A stretch of 37,613 nucleotides of DNA. It comes from Erysipelotrichia bacterium (GTDB lineage Bacteria > Muiribacteriota > Ozemobacteria > Ozemobacterales > Ozemobacteraceae). A program made the translations under genes and the position numbers. Shown here piece by piece: positions 8,979 to 16,661 of the stretch. Numbering within the stretch: the stretch's first letter is position 1; each line of letters opens with the position of its first letter. The notes beneath the pieces are model-generated. The model saw only the letters and a list, made by a program, of their open reading frames with translations. It did no database searches and was not told where the DNA came from. Location of the stretch: positions 1-37,613 of the forward strand of contig SABV01000007.1 of NCBI GenBank assembly GCA_009928855.1. Reading direction: 5' to 3'.

Positions 8979-10265
8979 TCAACTCAAATCAATGGCTCTG
9001 CGTTTTTCCAGTTCGACATCAAGAAGTTCATCGTAGACAGGTTTGTTATGGAAAAATTCAGGTACAGCGTAAGCCATTATTGCCACAATCATTAGTGGCA
9101 GTAATAGCATGAATTCGTTTGTCATCTCTATAATCAGCACCGTGCCAGTCAGGGGGCTACGCACAATTGCCGAAAACAAACCGCACATTCCAAGAACCAG
9201 AAACACAACGAGATCAAAGTCTCCCGGTTGAACCAGATTAACCAGATTATAAAAAATACCGCCACTGATAGCGCCAAGCAAAAGTATAGGCGCAAAAATA
9301 CCACCGGGAGCTCCGGTATTATAGCTTAGCAACGTCAACAGAAAACGTGCGATAAGAAATACAAAGAGTATTTTTAAAGGAAATCTTCCGGCAAAAACAT
9401 GTTCGGTTAATCTATGACCTGATCCGAGCAGGTCGGGATAATAGAACCCGGTAAAACCAAACAGTACGCCCAGCAAAACGCCTAACGCCATTCTCACCGG
9501 CCCGAATACACGCAAAGATTTAATCAGCAGCCGGTTAAAGGCCAACCCAAGAAAGCCAAGAATGACACCAAACAGCAAACTCCATAAAATAAGCTTCAGA
9601 TCTGGGTAAGCCAGCAGCTTCAGCTTATAAATGGGGCTCTGACCGAGTAACAGTCGGCAGACAATATTTGCCGATATAGTTGCCGCAAAAGCAACTACTA
9701 GACTGAAACGATCGAGTTTCTGCTGAAGTTCTTCAAGAATAAACAATAAACCGGCAAGCGGAGCATTAAAAGCCGAAGCAAGCCCTGCACCTGCACCGGC
9801 ACACAGCAACAAATTTCTTTCATGTGTATTTGACTTGAAAAAATCAGAGCATATCGAACCAACGGCAGCGCCCATCTGCACTGTCGGGCCTTCGCGTCCC
9901 AGAGCCAGGCCAGACCCGATTCCGATAATGCCTCCAAAAAATTTAACCAGAATTACCGGCACAGCACGAAATTCAAAACCCTCCCGTAAAACTCCTTTTA
10001 AGTGTGGAATACCACTACCAGAAGCTTCAGGAGCCCATCTTTTAAGACAAATAAGAATTATTGCCATACAAATAGCAAAAATCAACGAAGGAGCCAAAGC
10101 ATAAGAATTTCGCAGCAAAGACAGGAGCAATGCCCTTATTTCTTCGGCTTTTTCAAGGCCTAGACGAAACATAACGGCTATCAGCCCAGATAAGCAGCCA
10201 AGCAATATTGATTTTGCGGCTAAATTGCGGCGTTTCATAAAGCAATAAGTTTGTTGAATTTCCAT
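8979..10265 (-). CDS. clcA: ClC-family chloride/proton antiporter
   Basis: A membrane protein of 428 residues with the three ClC anion-selectivity motifs: GSGIPH (83-88), GREGPTVQMGA (123-133) and GAPGGIFAP. The gating glutamate is E125. The internal proton-pathway glutamate is also present as the second E of FILEEL (E179, aligned to E203 of E. coli ClcA), so by family knowledge it should be an H+/Cl- exchanger rather than a channel. There are no C-terminal CBS domains. The start ATG at 10265 has GGGAG 13 bases upstream; an internal Met 10 (10238) is possible but lacks a ribosome site. It is separated from the upstream aspartokinase by about 100 bp. In other bacteria ClcA helps acid resistance or anion balance. 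Confidence 0.93.
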   Translation of the reverse strand: MEIQQTYCFMKRRNLAAKSILLGCLSGLIAVMFRLGLEKAEEIRALLLSLLRNSYALAPSLIFAICMAIILICLKRWAPEASGSGIPHLKGVLREGFEFRAVPVILVKFFGGIIGIGSGLALGREGPTVQMGAAVGSICSDFFKSNTHERNLLLCAGAGAGLASAFNAPLAGLLFILEELQQKLDRFSLVVAFAATISANIVCRLLLGQSPIYKLKLLAYPDLKLILWSLLFGVILGFLGLAFNRLLIKSLRVFGPVRMALGVLLGVLFGFTGFYYPDLLGSGHRLTEHVFAGRFPLKILFVFLIARFLLTLLSYNTGAPGGIFAPILLLGAISGGIFYNLVNLVQPGDFDLVVFLVLGMCGLFSAIVRSPLTGTVLIIEMTNEFMLLLPLMIVAIMAYAVPEFFHNKPVYDELLDVELEKRRAIDLS

Positions 10266-10332
10266 GCAAAGAATAATACTCCCACATAAAAAAATTGCAA
10301 GACAAAACAGGGCATATATGATCTTAAACGGC

Positions 10333-10344
10333 TACTGATCAGTA
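10333..10344. promoter_or_regulatory. 12-bp perfect palindrome between ask and clcA
   Basis: TACTGATCAGTA lies 68 bp upstream of the clcA start. It could be an operator for clcA; there is no further evidence. Confidence 0.25.
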
Positions 10345-10368
10345 ATAAAAAAGTTTTTCGTCTTGTAG

Positions 10369-11583
10369 TTAAATAGACGATTGAGAGGTTATTACTCCAT
10401 GAAGGGCTTCCATGGCCGGTTTAACACGATCTTTTTCAATGGCAAAACTCAGTCTTATATGGTCGTGTTGTTCAACAACAGGAACAATATCGCCTAATGC
10501 GCGCGAAAAGACGGCAGCAAGCTGTTCGTTTTTTTCGAGACCACAACCAACAAGAGTTATGGTGGTAAGGTTGGCAAAACAGTCTACCTCTTCAGCGCCA
10601 AGTCTGGCGGCATGTTCCCAGCAAAATGGAATCGCTGTAAAAGAATCGATGCGTCTGAAGCCAAGGCGAAAACTTCCCTGTAATTCATTATAAGGCTTGA
10701 ACTGCATCATCACAGGTTTAAATGATAAGTTCGACAAATCCGAGATCATTGCAGTATCGGGGCGATCAATACCATGAATACGCGCATAAACAAGCTTGTT
10801 ATCGCAGGTAATGCTTTTAACCGGAATCTGGTTATCGCCATCAGGACCGACAATACTGCCTTCAGCAGCAGAAAAACTCGAACGAACATGAATTCTTATT
10901 TCGCTGTCCCGGGCGCTGGAAATAGCCCTCGGATGAAGAATACCATTGCCAAAGTGTGCTAACGCAAGCATTTCGTCATAATTCAGATGCCAGACTTTTC
11001 GGGCATCTGAAATAATCCTTGGATCAGCCGTGTAAATACCGTCTTCATCAGTATATTTTTCGCAGACCTTTTGACCGAGTTCACGCGTCAGAACTACAGC
11101 TGTCAGATCTGAGCCGCCACGACCGAGTGTAGTCAAGTCTCCGCTGTCAGTAATCCCCTGAAAACCTGCAACAACAGCCACGCTACCAGGTTCAAGAAAC
11201 TTTGCAAGTTGATTAGACCGGCCAATTTGCACAATGTTATAGTCTTCACCCTGCATTTCAGAAAGCAAATGCAGATTAAAGGCATTATAAGAACGGGCTC
11301 TGATACCAAGTTCACATAATGCTGCCGCAGCAAGAGAAGCACTGACCATTTCGCCGGTAGCCATTATATGGTCGAGTTCACGGCGCTCAGGCACAGGTGT
11401 TACCTTGTTCATCAAAGCAATCAGATCGTCAGTTGTGTCGCCCATGGCTGAAACAACAACTACTATTCTGTGACCACGCACCGCCTTTTCTGCAATACGT
11501 TCGGCAACTTTTCTGATGCGCTCAACAGAGCCCATTGATGAGCCGCCAAATTTTTGAATAAGAACATCGCCATTGGCAAACAT
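10369..11583 (-). CDS. lysC: Aspartate kinase
   Basis: Phosphorylates aspartate, the first step to lysine, threonine, methionine and diaminopimelate. The 404-residue protein has the amino-acid kinase fold with K11-FGGSSMGS near the N-terminus, LGRGGSDLTAVVLT, and YTDEDGIYTADPRI, all kinase active-site signatures. The C-terminal 140 residues should be two ACT domains, but their sequence is far from the usual ITGVA-type pattern, so allosteric control may differ. The ATG at 11583 is 4 bp after the stop of the homoserine-dehydrogenase-like gene, suggesting coupled translation. As the last gene of accB-lpd-HSDH-like-ask, it is probably driven from the accB promoter. Confidence 0.95.
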   Translation of the reverse strand: MFANGDVLIQKFGGSSMGSVERIRKVAERIAEKAVRGHRIVVVVSAMGDTTDDLIALMNKVTPVPERRELDHIMATGEMVSASLAAAALCELGIRARSYNAFNLHLLSEMQGEDYNIVQIGRSNQLAKFLEPGSVAVVAGFQGITDSGDLTTLGRGGSDLTAVVLTRELGQKVCEKYTDEDGIYTADPRIISDARKVWHLNYDEMLALAHFGNGILHPRAISSARDSEIRIHVRSSFSAAEGSIVGPDGDNQIPVKSITCDNKLVYARIHGIDRPDTAMISDLSNLSFKPVMMQFKPYNELQGSFRLGFRRIDSFTAIPFCWEHAARLGAEEVDCFANLTTITLVGCGLEKNEQLAAVFSRALGDIVPVVEQHDHIRLSFAIEKDRVKPAMEALHGVITSQSSI

Positions 11584-11587
11584 TATG

Positions 11588-12769
11588 TCATGCCTGCCTG
11601 ATAAAGCGGAACAAGGCCTTTAAGCCAGCCAATTTAACATGTTTGCTGACCATTGCCAGGTTTTTTTCGAGATTATCACGAGTAGTTTTGCCTGTTACTA
11701 AAACAACAGTCTGACCCGCGCTATTAGAAGTTTCACGTGAAACTCCCGCAACAGGTTGATAAATTTTTTCGATTTCAATGTTACTTCGGTTAAACAGCTC
11801 CAGCAAACGTGCAAGAGTGTCTGTTATATTGACAATATTGAATCTAAGATAAAAACTGTCTGAAAAACTTTCTACTTTTTCATGAAGCTGAATATTTTCG
11901 GAAAAGTCCCTGGATGTATCAAAAAGGTCCGAAAGAATGCCGCTTATTTGCATTTCGGGCGATGTACCCGGACATGAGTAGACTTGCGAAGAACCATCGA
12001 GAGTTTTCACATAAATCATTTCAGAACCACCACGAGCCTGAGCCAGCAAATATTTTTCGGGAATCATGCATGGTTCGACTATAGCTTGTAAGACATCTGA
12101 TCGATATTGTGCCATGCCAAGCAGCCTTATTGAAAATCCCAGTTCTGTGGCTATTCTGACATCTTCAATGGCAAGATTGTTTATACCAAAGGCTTTGATT
12201 GACTCTGGCCTGATTATGCGGCCAAAAATATGTGCAATCTGTAATATAAGACGATTGCGAGTCACCATTCCGTGCAGATTTAAACTCGGATTTCCGCCAA
12301 CAAGTTTTTCCCATTGTGCTTCATGAATGGCCTGTTCAAGATTTTTGCTTTCTTTTTCCATTTTGCTGAGAATAAAACCAACAACCGAATCATTTAGAAC
12401 AATGAATTTTTCAGGGCGGGAAACAACATACTTAGAACAGATAATATGCTGAAATGGAAAAGTACTGCCTATGGCTGCACTAAAAAACGTTTGCCTGAAT
12501 TTTCCCTCTAAGAGCCTGTTTATAGCCAGCTCAGCATCTGTAGTAATAAGATTTTCAGGTAATCGCCTGATGTTGTTGGTGCCAGCAAAATGAATGCCTG
12601 TTTGAACAGCCGAAAAAAAGTCTTCAAGATCAAGTGTAACCCATGGGCTCTCGGCGTTTTCACGACCCAGAACAGGAAACCTCAGCATTTCTTCACGGCC
12701 AAGTTCTGTCAGAATTTCCTGTAACCTGTTTTTCCAATCTGGAAGGTTGATAAACCCGGCACTCTTCAT
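11588..12769 (-). CDS. Homoserine-dehydrogenase-like protein, apparently non-catalytic, with ACT domain
   Basis: Of 393 residues, those from about 75 to 285 align by eye with homoserine dehydrogenase (HSDH): FILSKMEKE, ATELGFSIRLLGMAQYRSDVLQAIVEP, IPEKYLLAQARGGSEMIYV and PGTSPEMQISGILSDLFD. A C-terminal ACT-like domain follows (about 305-390, FYLRFNIVNITDTLARLLELF). But the N-terminal Rossmann part is shortened, with no GxGxxG. The active-site block (family pattern AExDPSxDxxGxDxxxK) reads VGGNPSLNLHGMVTRNR, losing the Glu, both Asp and the Lys. The NGTxN motif reads NDSVVG. It is therefore likely a pseudoenzyme, perhaps a regulatory partner of the aspartokinase encoded immediately downstream. 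The lpd stop is 2 bp upstream. A parS-like site lies within the gene. The homology call is firm; the role is inference. Confidence 0.8.
   Translation of the reverse strand: MKSAGFINLPDWKNRLQEILTELGREEMLRFPVLGRENAESPWVTLDLEDFFSAVQTGIHFAGTNNIRRLPENLITTDAELAINRLLEGKFRQTFFSAAIGSTFPFQHIICSKYVVSRPEKFIVLNDSVVGFILSKMEKESKNLEQAIHEAQWEKLVGGNPSLNLHGMVTRNRLILQIAHIFGRIIRPESIKAFGINNLAIEDVRIATELGFSIRLLGMAQYRSDVLQAIVEPCMIPEKYLLAQARGGSEMIYVKTLDGSSQVYSCPGTSPEMQISGILSDLFDTSRDFSENIQLHEKVESFSDSFYLRFNIVNITDTLARLLELFNRSNIEIEKIYQPVAGVSRETSNSAGQTVVLVTGKTTRDNLEKNLAMVSKHVKLAGLKALFRFIRQA
11730..11745. promoter_or_regulatory. parS-like ParB-binding site
   Basis: AGTTTCACGTGAAACT is a perfect 16-bp palindrome whose inner 14 bases equal the well-known bacterial parS consensus TGTTTCACGTGAAACA. 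It lies inside the HSDH-like gene, about 3.1 kb from the DnaA-box region. parS sites normally cluster near oriC and load ParB for chromosome segregation. I saw no second copy in the window. Confidence 0.85.
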
Positions 12770-12771
12770 GT

Positions 12772-14139
12772 TCAGCTGTGAACCCCTTCACCCGTGGTAT
12801 TTTCAACGGCTTCCATGAATGCCTCAGAAAGGGTCGGGTGCGGGTGAATCATTTCGGCAAAATCATGGCTGCTAATCGCAAATTGCGTCATCATGGTGGC
12901 CTCATTGATGATATTGCTGGCTTCAGGGCCCCATATAACCGTGCCAAGAAGGTTTCCCTCGAGTGAAAACAATGTCTTGATCTGGCCATCACCTTCACCG
13001 ATAGTGAGAGCTTTACCGTTTGCAGAAAAAAGACTTCGGCCAGTTTTAAATTCTATGCCTTTTTCTTTGAGGGCATCTTCATTTTGCCCAACCCAGGCTA
13101 TTTCAGGGTGTGTATAAACACATGACGGAACAAGTGAATAATCGGCCTCAATCTTCTTGCCGGCCCATTGTGAAGCTAGAATCATAGCATCATAAGATGC
13201 TTTATGAGCAAGCATCGGCCCTTTAATAGCATCGCCGATCGCATAAACCCCAGGTTCGCTCGTCTGAAATTCAGCATTTGTTTTAATCAAACCACGTTCA
13301 ATTTCGAGCTGAACGTCTGTTTCATGCATAAAACTCATATTTACACGTCGGCCAACAGCTATAAGAACCTTGTCAAATTCTCGTTCGACTCCTTCAATAA
13401 TAGCTAAGGCCCTGCCATTTTTTTCGTGCAGCGAGTCAACTTTTTTGCCGGTCATGATTTCCATGCCAGACTTTTTAAACACGGGTAACAGACGTTTTGC
13501 CGTTGCATTATCAAGCCCCGGTAAAATCTGCGGCATCATTTCTACAATACAAACCTTGCAGCCAAATTCGGCAAATACCTGCCCCAGTTCAAGACCTATA
13601 ACTCCGCCACCCACAACCAGAAGACTTTCTGGAATTTCTGAAGCATTTAAAGCTTCGTTACTGCTCCAGAATATTTTTCTGTCTGTAGGAAAAACCGGTG
13701 GTATAGAAGGATTAGAGCCAACTGCCAGGCAAATACGCTTGCCCTGTAAAGTTTCATCATAACCTGAAACTTTTACAACACGGTCTTTATAAAGCTTTCC
13801 GATTCCATTGAATATGGTAACCCCGCTTTTTTCAAGCATTTTTACAATACCAAGACGCAACTGACCGGTTATTCTGTTTTTTCTTTCGAGAACTTTTGAC
13901 CAGTCAAAACAGGCGTTAGTACAGCTTAAACCAAATTCGGCAGCATTTTTTAGCAAATGAAAATTTCGGGCAGAAGCCAATAAAGCCTTAGTTGGTATAC
14001 AACCCCAGTTCAGGCATGTTCCGCCGAATTCGTTTTCATTGTTTACAATTGCGACCTTCTGGCCTGTGCGTGCTATTCTGGCTGCGAGAGGGTATCCACC
14101 CGGGCCGCCACCAATTATGATCAGATCAAAAGTTTGCAT
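12772..14139 (-). CDS. lpdA: Dihydrolipoamide dehydrogenase
   Basis: An FAD-dependent disulfide oxidoreductase (E3) that reoxidises lipoamide of 2-oxoacid dehydrogenases or the glycine cleavage system with NAD+. The 455 residues show the FAD-binding GGGPGGYPLA, the redox disulfide C42-LNWG-C47 in GGTCLNWGCIPTKALL, the NAD-binding VVGGGVIGLELG, the second FAD motif YAIGDAI, and the C-terminal HPHPTLSEAF with the catalytic His-Glu pair. It follows accB by 2 bp. No lipoylated E2 or E1 gene is next to it, so its complex cannot be named. Mercuric reductase and similar flavoproteins are excluded by the complete HPHPTLSE motif. Confidence 0.95.
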   Translation of the reverse strand: MQTFDLIIIGGGPGGYPLAARIARTGQKVAIVNNENEFGGTCLNWGCIPTKALLASARNFHLLKNAAEFGLSCTNACFDWSKVLERKNRITGQLRLGIVKMLEKSGVTIFNGIGKLYKDRVVKVSGYDETLQGKRICLAVGSNPSIPPVFPTDRKIFWSSNEALNASEIPESLLVVGGGVIGLELGQVFAEFGCKVCIVEMMPQILPGLDNATAKRLLPVFKKSGMEIMTGKKVDSLHEKNGRALAIIEGVEREFDKVLIAVGRRVNMSFMHETDVQLEIERGLIKTNAEFQTSEPGVYAIGDAIKGPMLAHKASYDAMILASQWAGKKIEADYSLVPSCVYTHPEIAWVGQNEDALKEKGIEFKTGRSLFSANGKALTIGEGDGQIKTLFSLEGNLLGTVIWGPEASNIINEATMMTQFAISSHDFAEMIHPHPTLSEAFMEAVENTTGEGVHS

Positions 14140-14141
14140 GT

Positions 14142-14657
14142 TTATTCCTCGATGTATATGAGCGTTGTGCCTTTTTCAACAGACTGACCGTTTTCAATGA
14201 GAATTTTTATAATCTTGCCGGCTTTATCTGACTTGATTTCATTCATCATTTTCATCGCCTCTACAATACACATTGTCTGCCCTGGCTTTACAACATCACC
14301 TTCTTTAACAAAAGGCTGTGAATCAGGAGATGGTGAGCGATAAAAGGTGCCGGTCATTGGTGAAACAAGGGTTTTGTAATTATTTTTTGTTTCAGAAGCA
14401 GTGTTTTTTTCACTTTGAACAACGGGAGCAGCTTTAGAAAGGGGTTTGACAGATTCAGTTACAGGCATTGCCATGCTGGCAACAGGAGCATGAACGGTAT
14501 GAATATGCACTGGAGAATGCTTTTTAAGGCTGAGTTTGAGTTCAGAAGTTTCGAGTTCGATCTCAGCCAGCTTGTTTTCGCCCATGAACTTGATTATATC
14601 AACGACCTGGTCGATCATCTGGTTTTCAGAAGTTTGCAGATTCTTTGCTTTTGCCAT
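14142..14657 (-). CDS. accB: Biotin carboxyl carrier protein of acetyl-CoA carboxylase
   Basis: This carrier brings carboxybiotin from biotin carboxylase to the carboxyltransferase in fatty acid synthesis. The 171-residue protein has the family layout: a helical N-terminal part (to about residue 45), an Ala/Pro/Val-rich linker, and a C-terminal biotinyl domain with EAMKMMNEI, where K136 is the biotin site. The start is supported by AAGGA six bases upstream. It is the first gene of the operon with lpd, HSDH-like and ask. accC, its usual partner, is not adjacent, which is unusual. A near-consensus promoter precedes it, facing away from the DnaA-box region. Confidence 0.95.
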   Translation of the reverse strand: MAKAKNLQTSENQMIDQVVDIIKFMGENKLAEIELETSELKLSLKKHSPVHIHTVHAPVASMAMPVTESVKPLSKAAPVVQSEKNTASETKNNYKTLVSPMTGTFYRSPSPDSQPFVKEGDVVKPGQTMCIVEAMKMMNEIKSDKAGKIIKILIENGQSVEKGTTLIYIEE

Positions 14658-14685
14658 GGTTTTTCCTTACAATAAAGTGAGCCCG

Positions 14686-14715
14686 AGTATACCAGATTGC
14701 AAAATTAAGGGTCAA
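14686..14715 (-). promoter_or_regulatory. Putative promoter of the accB operon
   Basis: On the minus strand TTGACC (14710-14715), an 18-bp spacer and TATACT (14686-14691) lie 29 bp before the accB ATG. This is a good sigma-70-type match, firing leftward out of the origin region. Confidence 0.65.
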
Positions 14716-14815
14716 TAATGTATTTGCTTGTTTGCTGAAGTTTATTTTTGCACATTGCCTATCTTTTATGTGTACATAATTAAATATAAAAATCAGTCGT
14801 CGTATTATTAGAACC

Positions 14816-14833
14816 TGTGGAAAATGTGGAAAA
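14816..14833 (-). promoter_or_regulatory. Tandem abutting DnaA boxes (module D, copy 1)
   Basis: Two copies of TGTGGAAAA stand back to back (TTTTCCACA on the minus strand), followed by CCATGGG. A third GTGGAAAA lies 45 bp further on at 14870. The same arrangement recurs at 25811-25870. Confidence 0.75.
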
Positions 14834-14936
14834 CCATGGGTACAACTTTAATCATGCGGTTTGAGTCTGGTGGAAAAGGTTGTTGATAATATGTCAAAGT
14901 TTTTCACTGTTTATTAACATCTTTCATTGTTTGACG

Positions 14937-14967
14937 TTATTCACAGTTTATCCACTGGATATCCACA
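14937..14967 (+). promoter_or_regulatory. Cluster of three plus-strand DnaA boxes
   Basis: TTATTCACA (14937-14945), TTATCCACT (14948-14956) and ATATCCACA (14959-14967) are 11 bp apart start to start, one helical turn. Each is zero to one mismatch from TTATNCACA. They face the opposite way to the boxes at 14816-14833. Confidence 0.75.
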
Positions 14968-15009
14968 TGGTTTTCCAGATCGTTATCAGAACTTTGATGT
15001 TAAAAGTCC

Positions 15010-15038
15010 TTGCAGGTAAGGCTTTTGTCTGGTATGAT
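15010..15038 (+). promoter_or_regulatory. Putative dnaA promoter
   Basis: TTGCAG (15010-15015), a 17-bp spacer and TATGAT (15033-15038) with an extended -10 TGG just before it. The predicted leader is about 83 nt and holds two TGTACA words (15109 and 15123) next to the start codon. Confidence 0.6.
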
Positions 15039-15127
15039 TCAACAATCTCAACGAACTCAAAAACAACCAGTTTTCGCTATTTATGTTTTTCTGTTTGTTG
15101 TACACAGAAGTTGCGAGGTCGCTGTAC

Positions 15128-16513
15128 ATGATGTCATCTATTGATTCGCTCTGGAATAAAATAACCTCAGGAATACAGGCTAGCGAAGGAAGCAAAGCTG
15201 GCTCGAAAATTTTCCTAAATTCCATAAAACCGACCGCAATTGAAGGCGATCAGTTTGTAATGGAAGCCGTTAATGATTTTTGTCGCGACTTCGTTGAAAA
15301 ACGCTATGCAGATGTAATTTTGCGTATTTTGAGTAGTGAAAAACCTGCTATGAAATACCGTCTTATTACCAAAACAGGCAGAACCATTATTGAAAAACCG
15401 GTTCAACCTGTTTTGCCAACAATAGCTAAGACGGATGATGAGCCTGTAAAGGCTGTTAAATTGCCCTCTACAGCTAAATATGATGGTATGTTTAACAGCA
15501 AATACTCATTTGATTCATTTGTCGTCGGTAAAAGCAACCAGTTTGCTTATGCCGTCTGTCAATCTGTCACCCGCAACCCCGGTAATTTGCATAACCCTGT
15601 ATTCATATACGGGGGCGTAGGTCTTGGCAAAACCCATTTGATGCAGGCTATTGGTCAGGATCTCATCAAAAACAATCCAAAAGCCCGCATTGCATACTTG
15701 TCTTCAGAGGCTTTTACAAACGAATTCATTGATTCTCTCAAAGATAAAAAAGCCGAAGCTTTTAGATCTAAATACCGAAAAATAGATTTGCTTCTTATAG
15801 ATGACGTACAGTTTTTTGCTGGTAAAGAACAAACACAGGAAGAATTTTTTCATACGTTTAATGAACTGTTTCAGCAAAAAAAACAAATCGTTCTCACCTC
15901 AGATTCACCCCCCGAAAAAATCCAGCGTCTTGAAGAGCGTCTGGCATCTAGATTTGCCATGGGTGTGGTTGTAGACATTCAGCCACCAGACCTGGAAATG
16001 CGTGCCGCTATTCTCAAAAAATGCGCTAGTCAGTCGATGGTTGAGGTGTCTGACGAGGTAATTATGTATCTGGCTCAAGGAGTCACTTCTAATATTCGCG
16101 CACTTGAGGGCGCTTTTAACAGCGTGCTTGCTTTTGCGGGTATTGTTGGCAAACCAGTCAGCAAAGACCTTATCGACCAGGTTTTAAAAGATCTGCTGCG
16201 CGAAAACTCCGGGGGCAAGATAAGCATTCCATGGATTCAGAAACGTGTTGCTGAATTTTATGATATTTCTGAAGATGAAATTACAGGAAAACGACGCTCA
16301 CAAAATCTTGTGCTGCCGCGTCAAATTGCCATGCGGCTTTGCCAGGTCTATACCGATGCTTCTTTAAATCAGATCGGAGAAAAATTTGGCGGCCGTGATC
16401 ATACAACCGTTATGCATGCCTGCGATAAAATTAATCGCAGACTTAAACAAGAAAAAGCTTTTGCCGAAGAATTTGAGCGTTTAAAACGTTTCGTGGATCC
16501 CGATAAGCAATAA
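15128..16513 (+). CDS. dnaA: Chromosomal replication initiator DnaA
   Basis: DnaA binds DnaA boxes, opens oriC and helps load the helicase. In the 461-residue form, domain I starts MMSSIDSLWNKITSGI. A linker follows, then the AAA+ domain with Walker A GGVGLGKTHL (about 162-171) and Walker B LLLIDDVQFF (about 221-230). Domain IV has the DnaA-box recognition signature GGRDHTTVMHACDKI near residue 421. An upstream in-frame TTG/ATG extension is rejected because GAGG stands nine bases before the ATG at 15128. It sits next to the DnaA-box region and leads the plus-strand replication block. A hairpin terminator follows it, so dciA-gyrBA have their own promoter. dnaN does not follow, unlike in many bacteria. 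Confidence 0.98.
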   Translation: MMSSIDSLWNKITSGIQASEGSKAGSKIFLNSIKPTAIEGDQFVMEAVNDFCRDFVEKRYADVILRILSSEKPAMKYRLITKTGRTIIEKPVQPVLPTIAKTDDEPVKAVKLPSTAKYDGMFNSKYSFDSFVVGKSNQFAYAVCQSVTRNPGNLHNPVFIYGGVGLGKTHLMQAIGQDLIKNNPKARIAYLSSEAFTNEFIDSLKDKKAEAFRSKYRKIDLLLIDDVQFFAGKEQTQEEFFHTFNELFQQKKQIVLTSDSPPEKIQRLEERLASRFAMGVVVDIQPPDLEMRAAILKKCASQSMVEVSDEVIMYLAQGVTSNIRALEGAFNSVLAFAGIVGKPVSKDLIDQVLKDLLRENSGGKISIPWIQKRVAEFYDISEDEITGKRRSQNLVLPRQIAMRLCQVYTDASLNQIGEKFGGRDHTTVMHACDKINRRLKQEKAFAEEFERLKRFVDPDKQ

Positions 16514-16524
16514 GCCTTTATAAC

Positions 16525-16563
16525 AACACAGAGGATGCTTTTAATGCGTTCTCTGTGTTTATT
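16525..16563 (+). terminator. Terminator-like hairpin after dnaA
   Basis: A 9-bp stem AACACAGAG / CTCTGTGTT with a 17-nt loop is followed by a T-rich stretch (TTATTTT). It starts 12 bp after the dnaA stop. Confidence 0.65.
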
Positions 16564-16580
16564 TTAGCCAAATCGGCATC

Positions 16581-16609
16581 TTGAAAAAAAGTTCATTTTA
16601 GAGTAGTAT
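16581..16609 (+). promoter_or_regulatory. Putative promoter of the dciA-remB-gyrB-gyrA block
   Basis: TTGAAA (16581-16586), a 17-bp spacer and TAGTAT (16604-16609). Its -10 element overlaps the ATG at 16608, which argues that the downstream ATG at 16662 is the true start of the DciA-like gene. Confidence 0.55.
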
Positions 16610-16618
16610 GGTTAACCC

Positions 16619-16632
16619 TCTCTATATAGAGA
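16619..16632. promoter_or_regulatory. 14-bp palindrome at the predicted transcription start
   Basis: TCTCTATATAGAGA is a perfect palindrome about 10 bp after the -10 element of the dciA promoter, where a repressor would block initiation. No known regulator is recognised. Confidence 0.4.
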
Positions 16633-16661
16633 CCAGGGTAATTGATTCACAAGAGAAGACG

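Larger units (their letters stand above)
14731..14990. other. Probable replication origin (oriC) upstream of dnaA
   Basis: The 470-bp gene-free stretch between divergent accB and dnaA holds an AT-rich segment (about 14740-14812, a possible unwinding element) followed by at least seven DnaA-box-like nonamers. These lie at 14816-14833 (two abutting TGTGGAAAA), 14869, 14881 (TGTTGATAA), 14911 (TTATTAACA), 14937 (TTATTCACA), 14948 (TTATCCACT) and 14959 (ATATCCACA). Gene orientation switches from mainly minus to mainly plus exactly here, as expected where replication forks diverge. Location beside dnaA is the commonest position of bacterial oriC. A related module lies at 25811-26269. Confidence 0.82.

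Noticed and set aside
10347-10379. Terminator for the ask operon
   Set aside because: Only a 5-bp stem (CGTCT/AGACG) that overlaps the stop codon; too weak to call.
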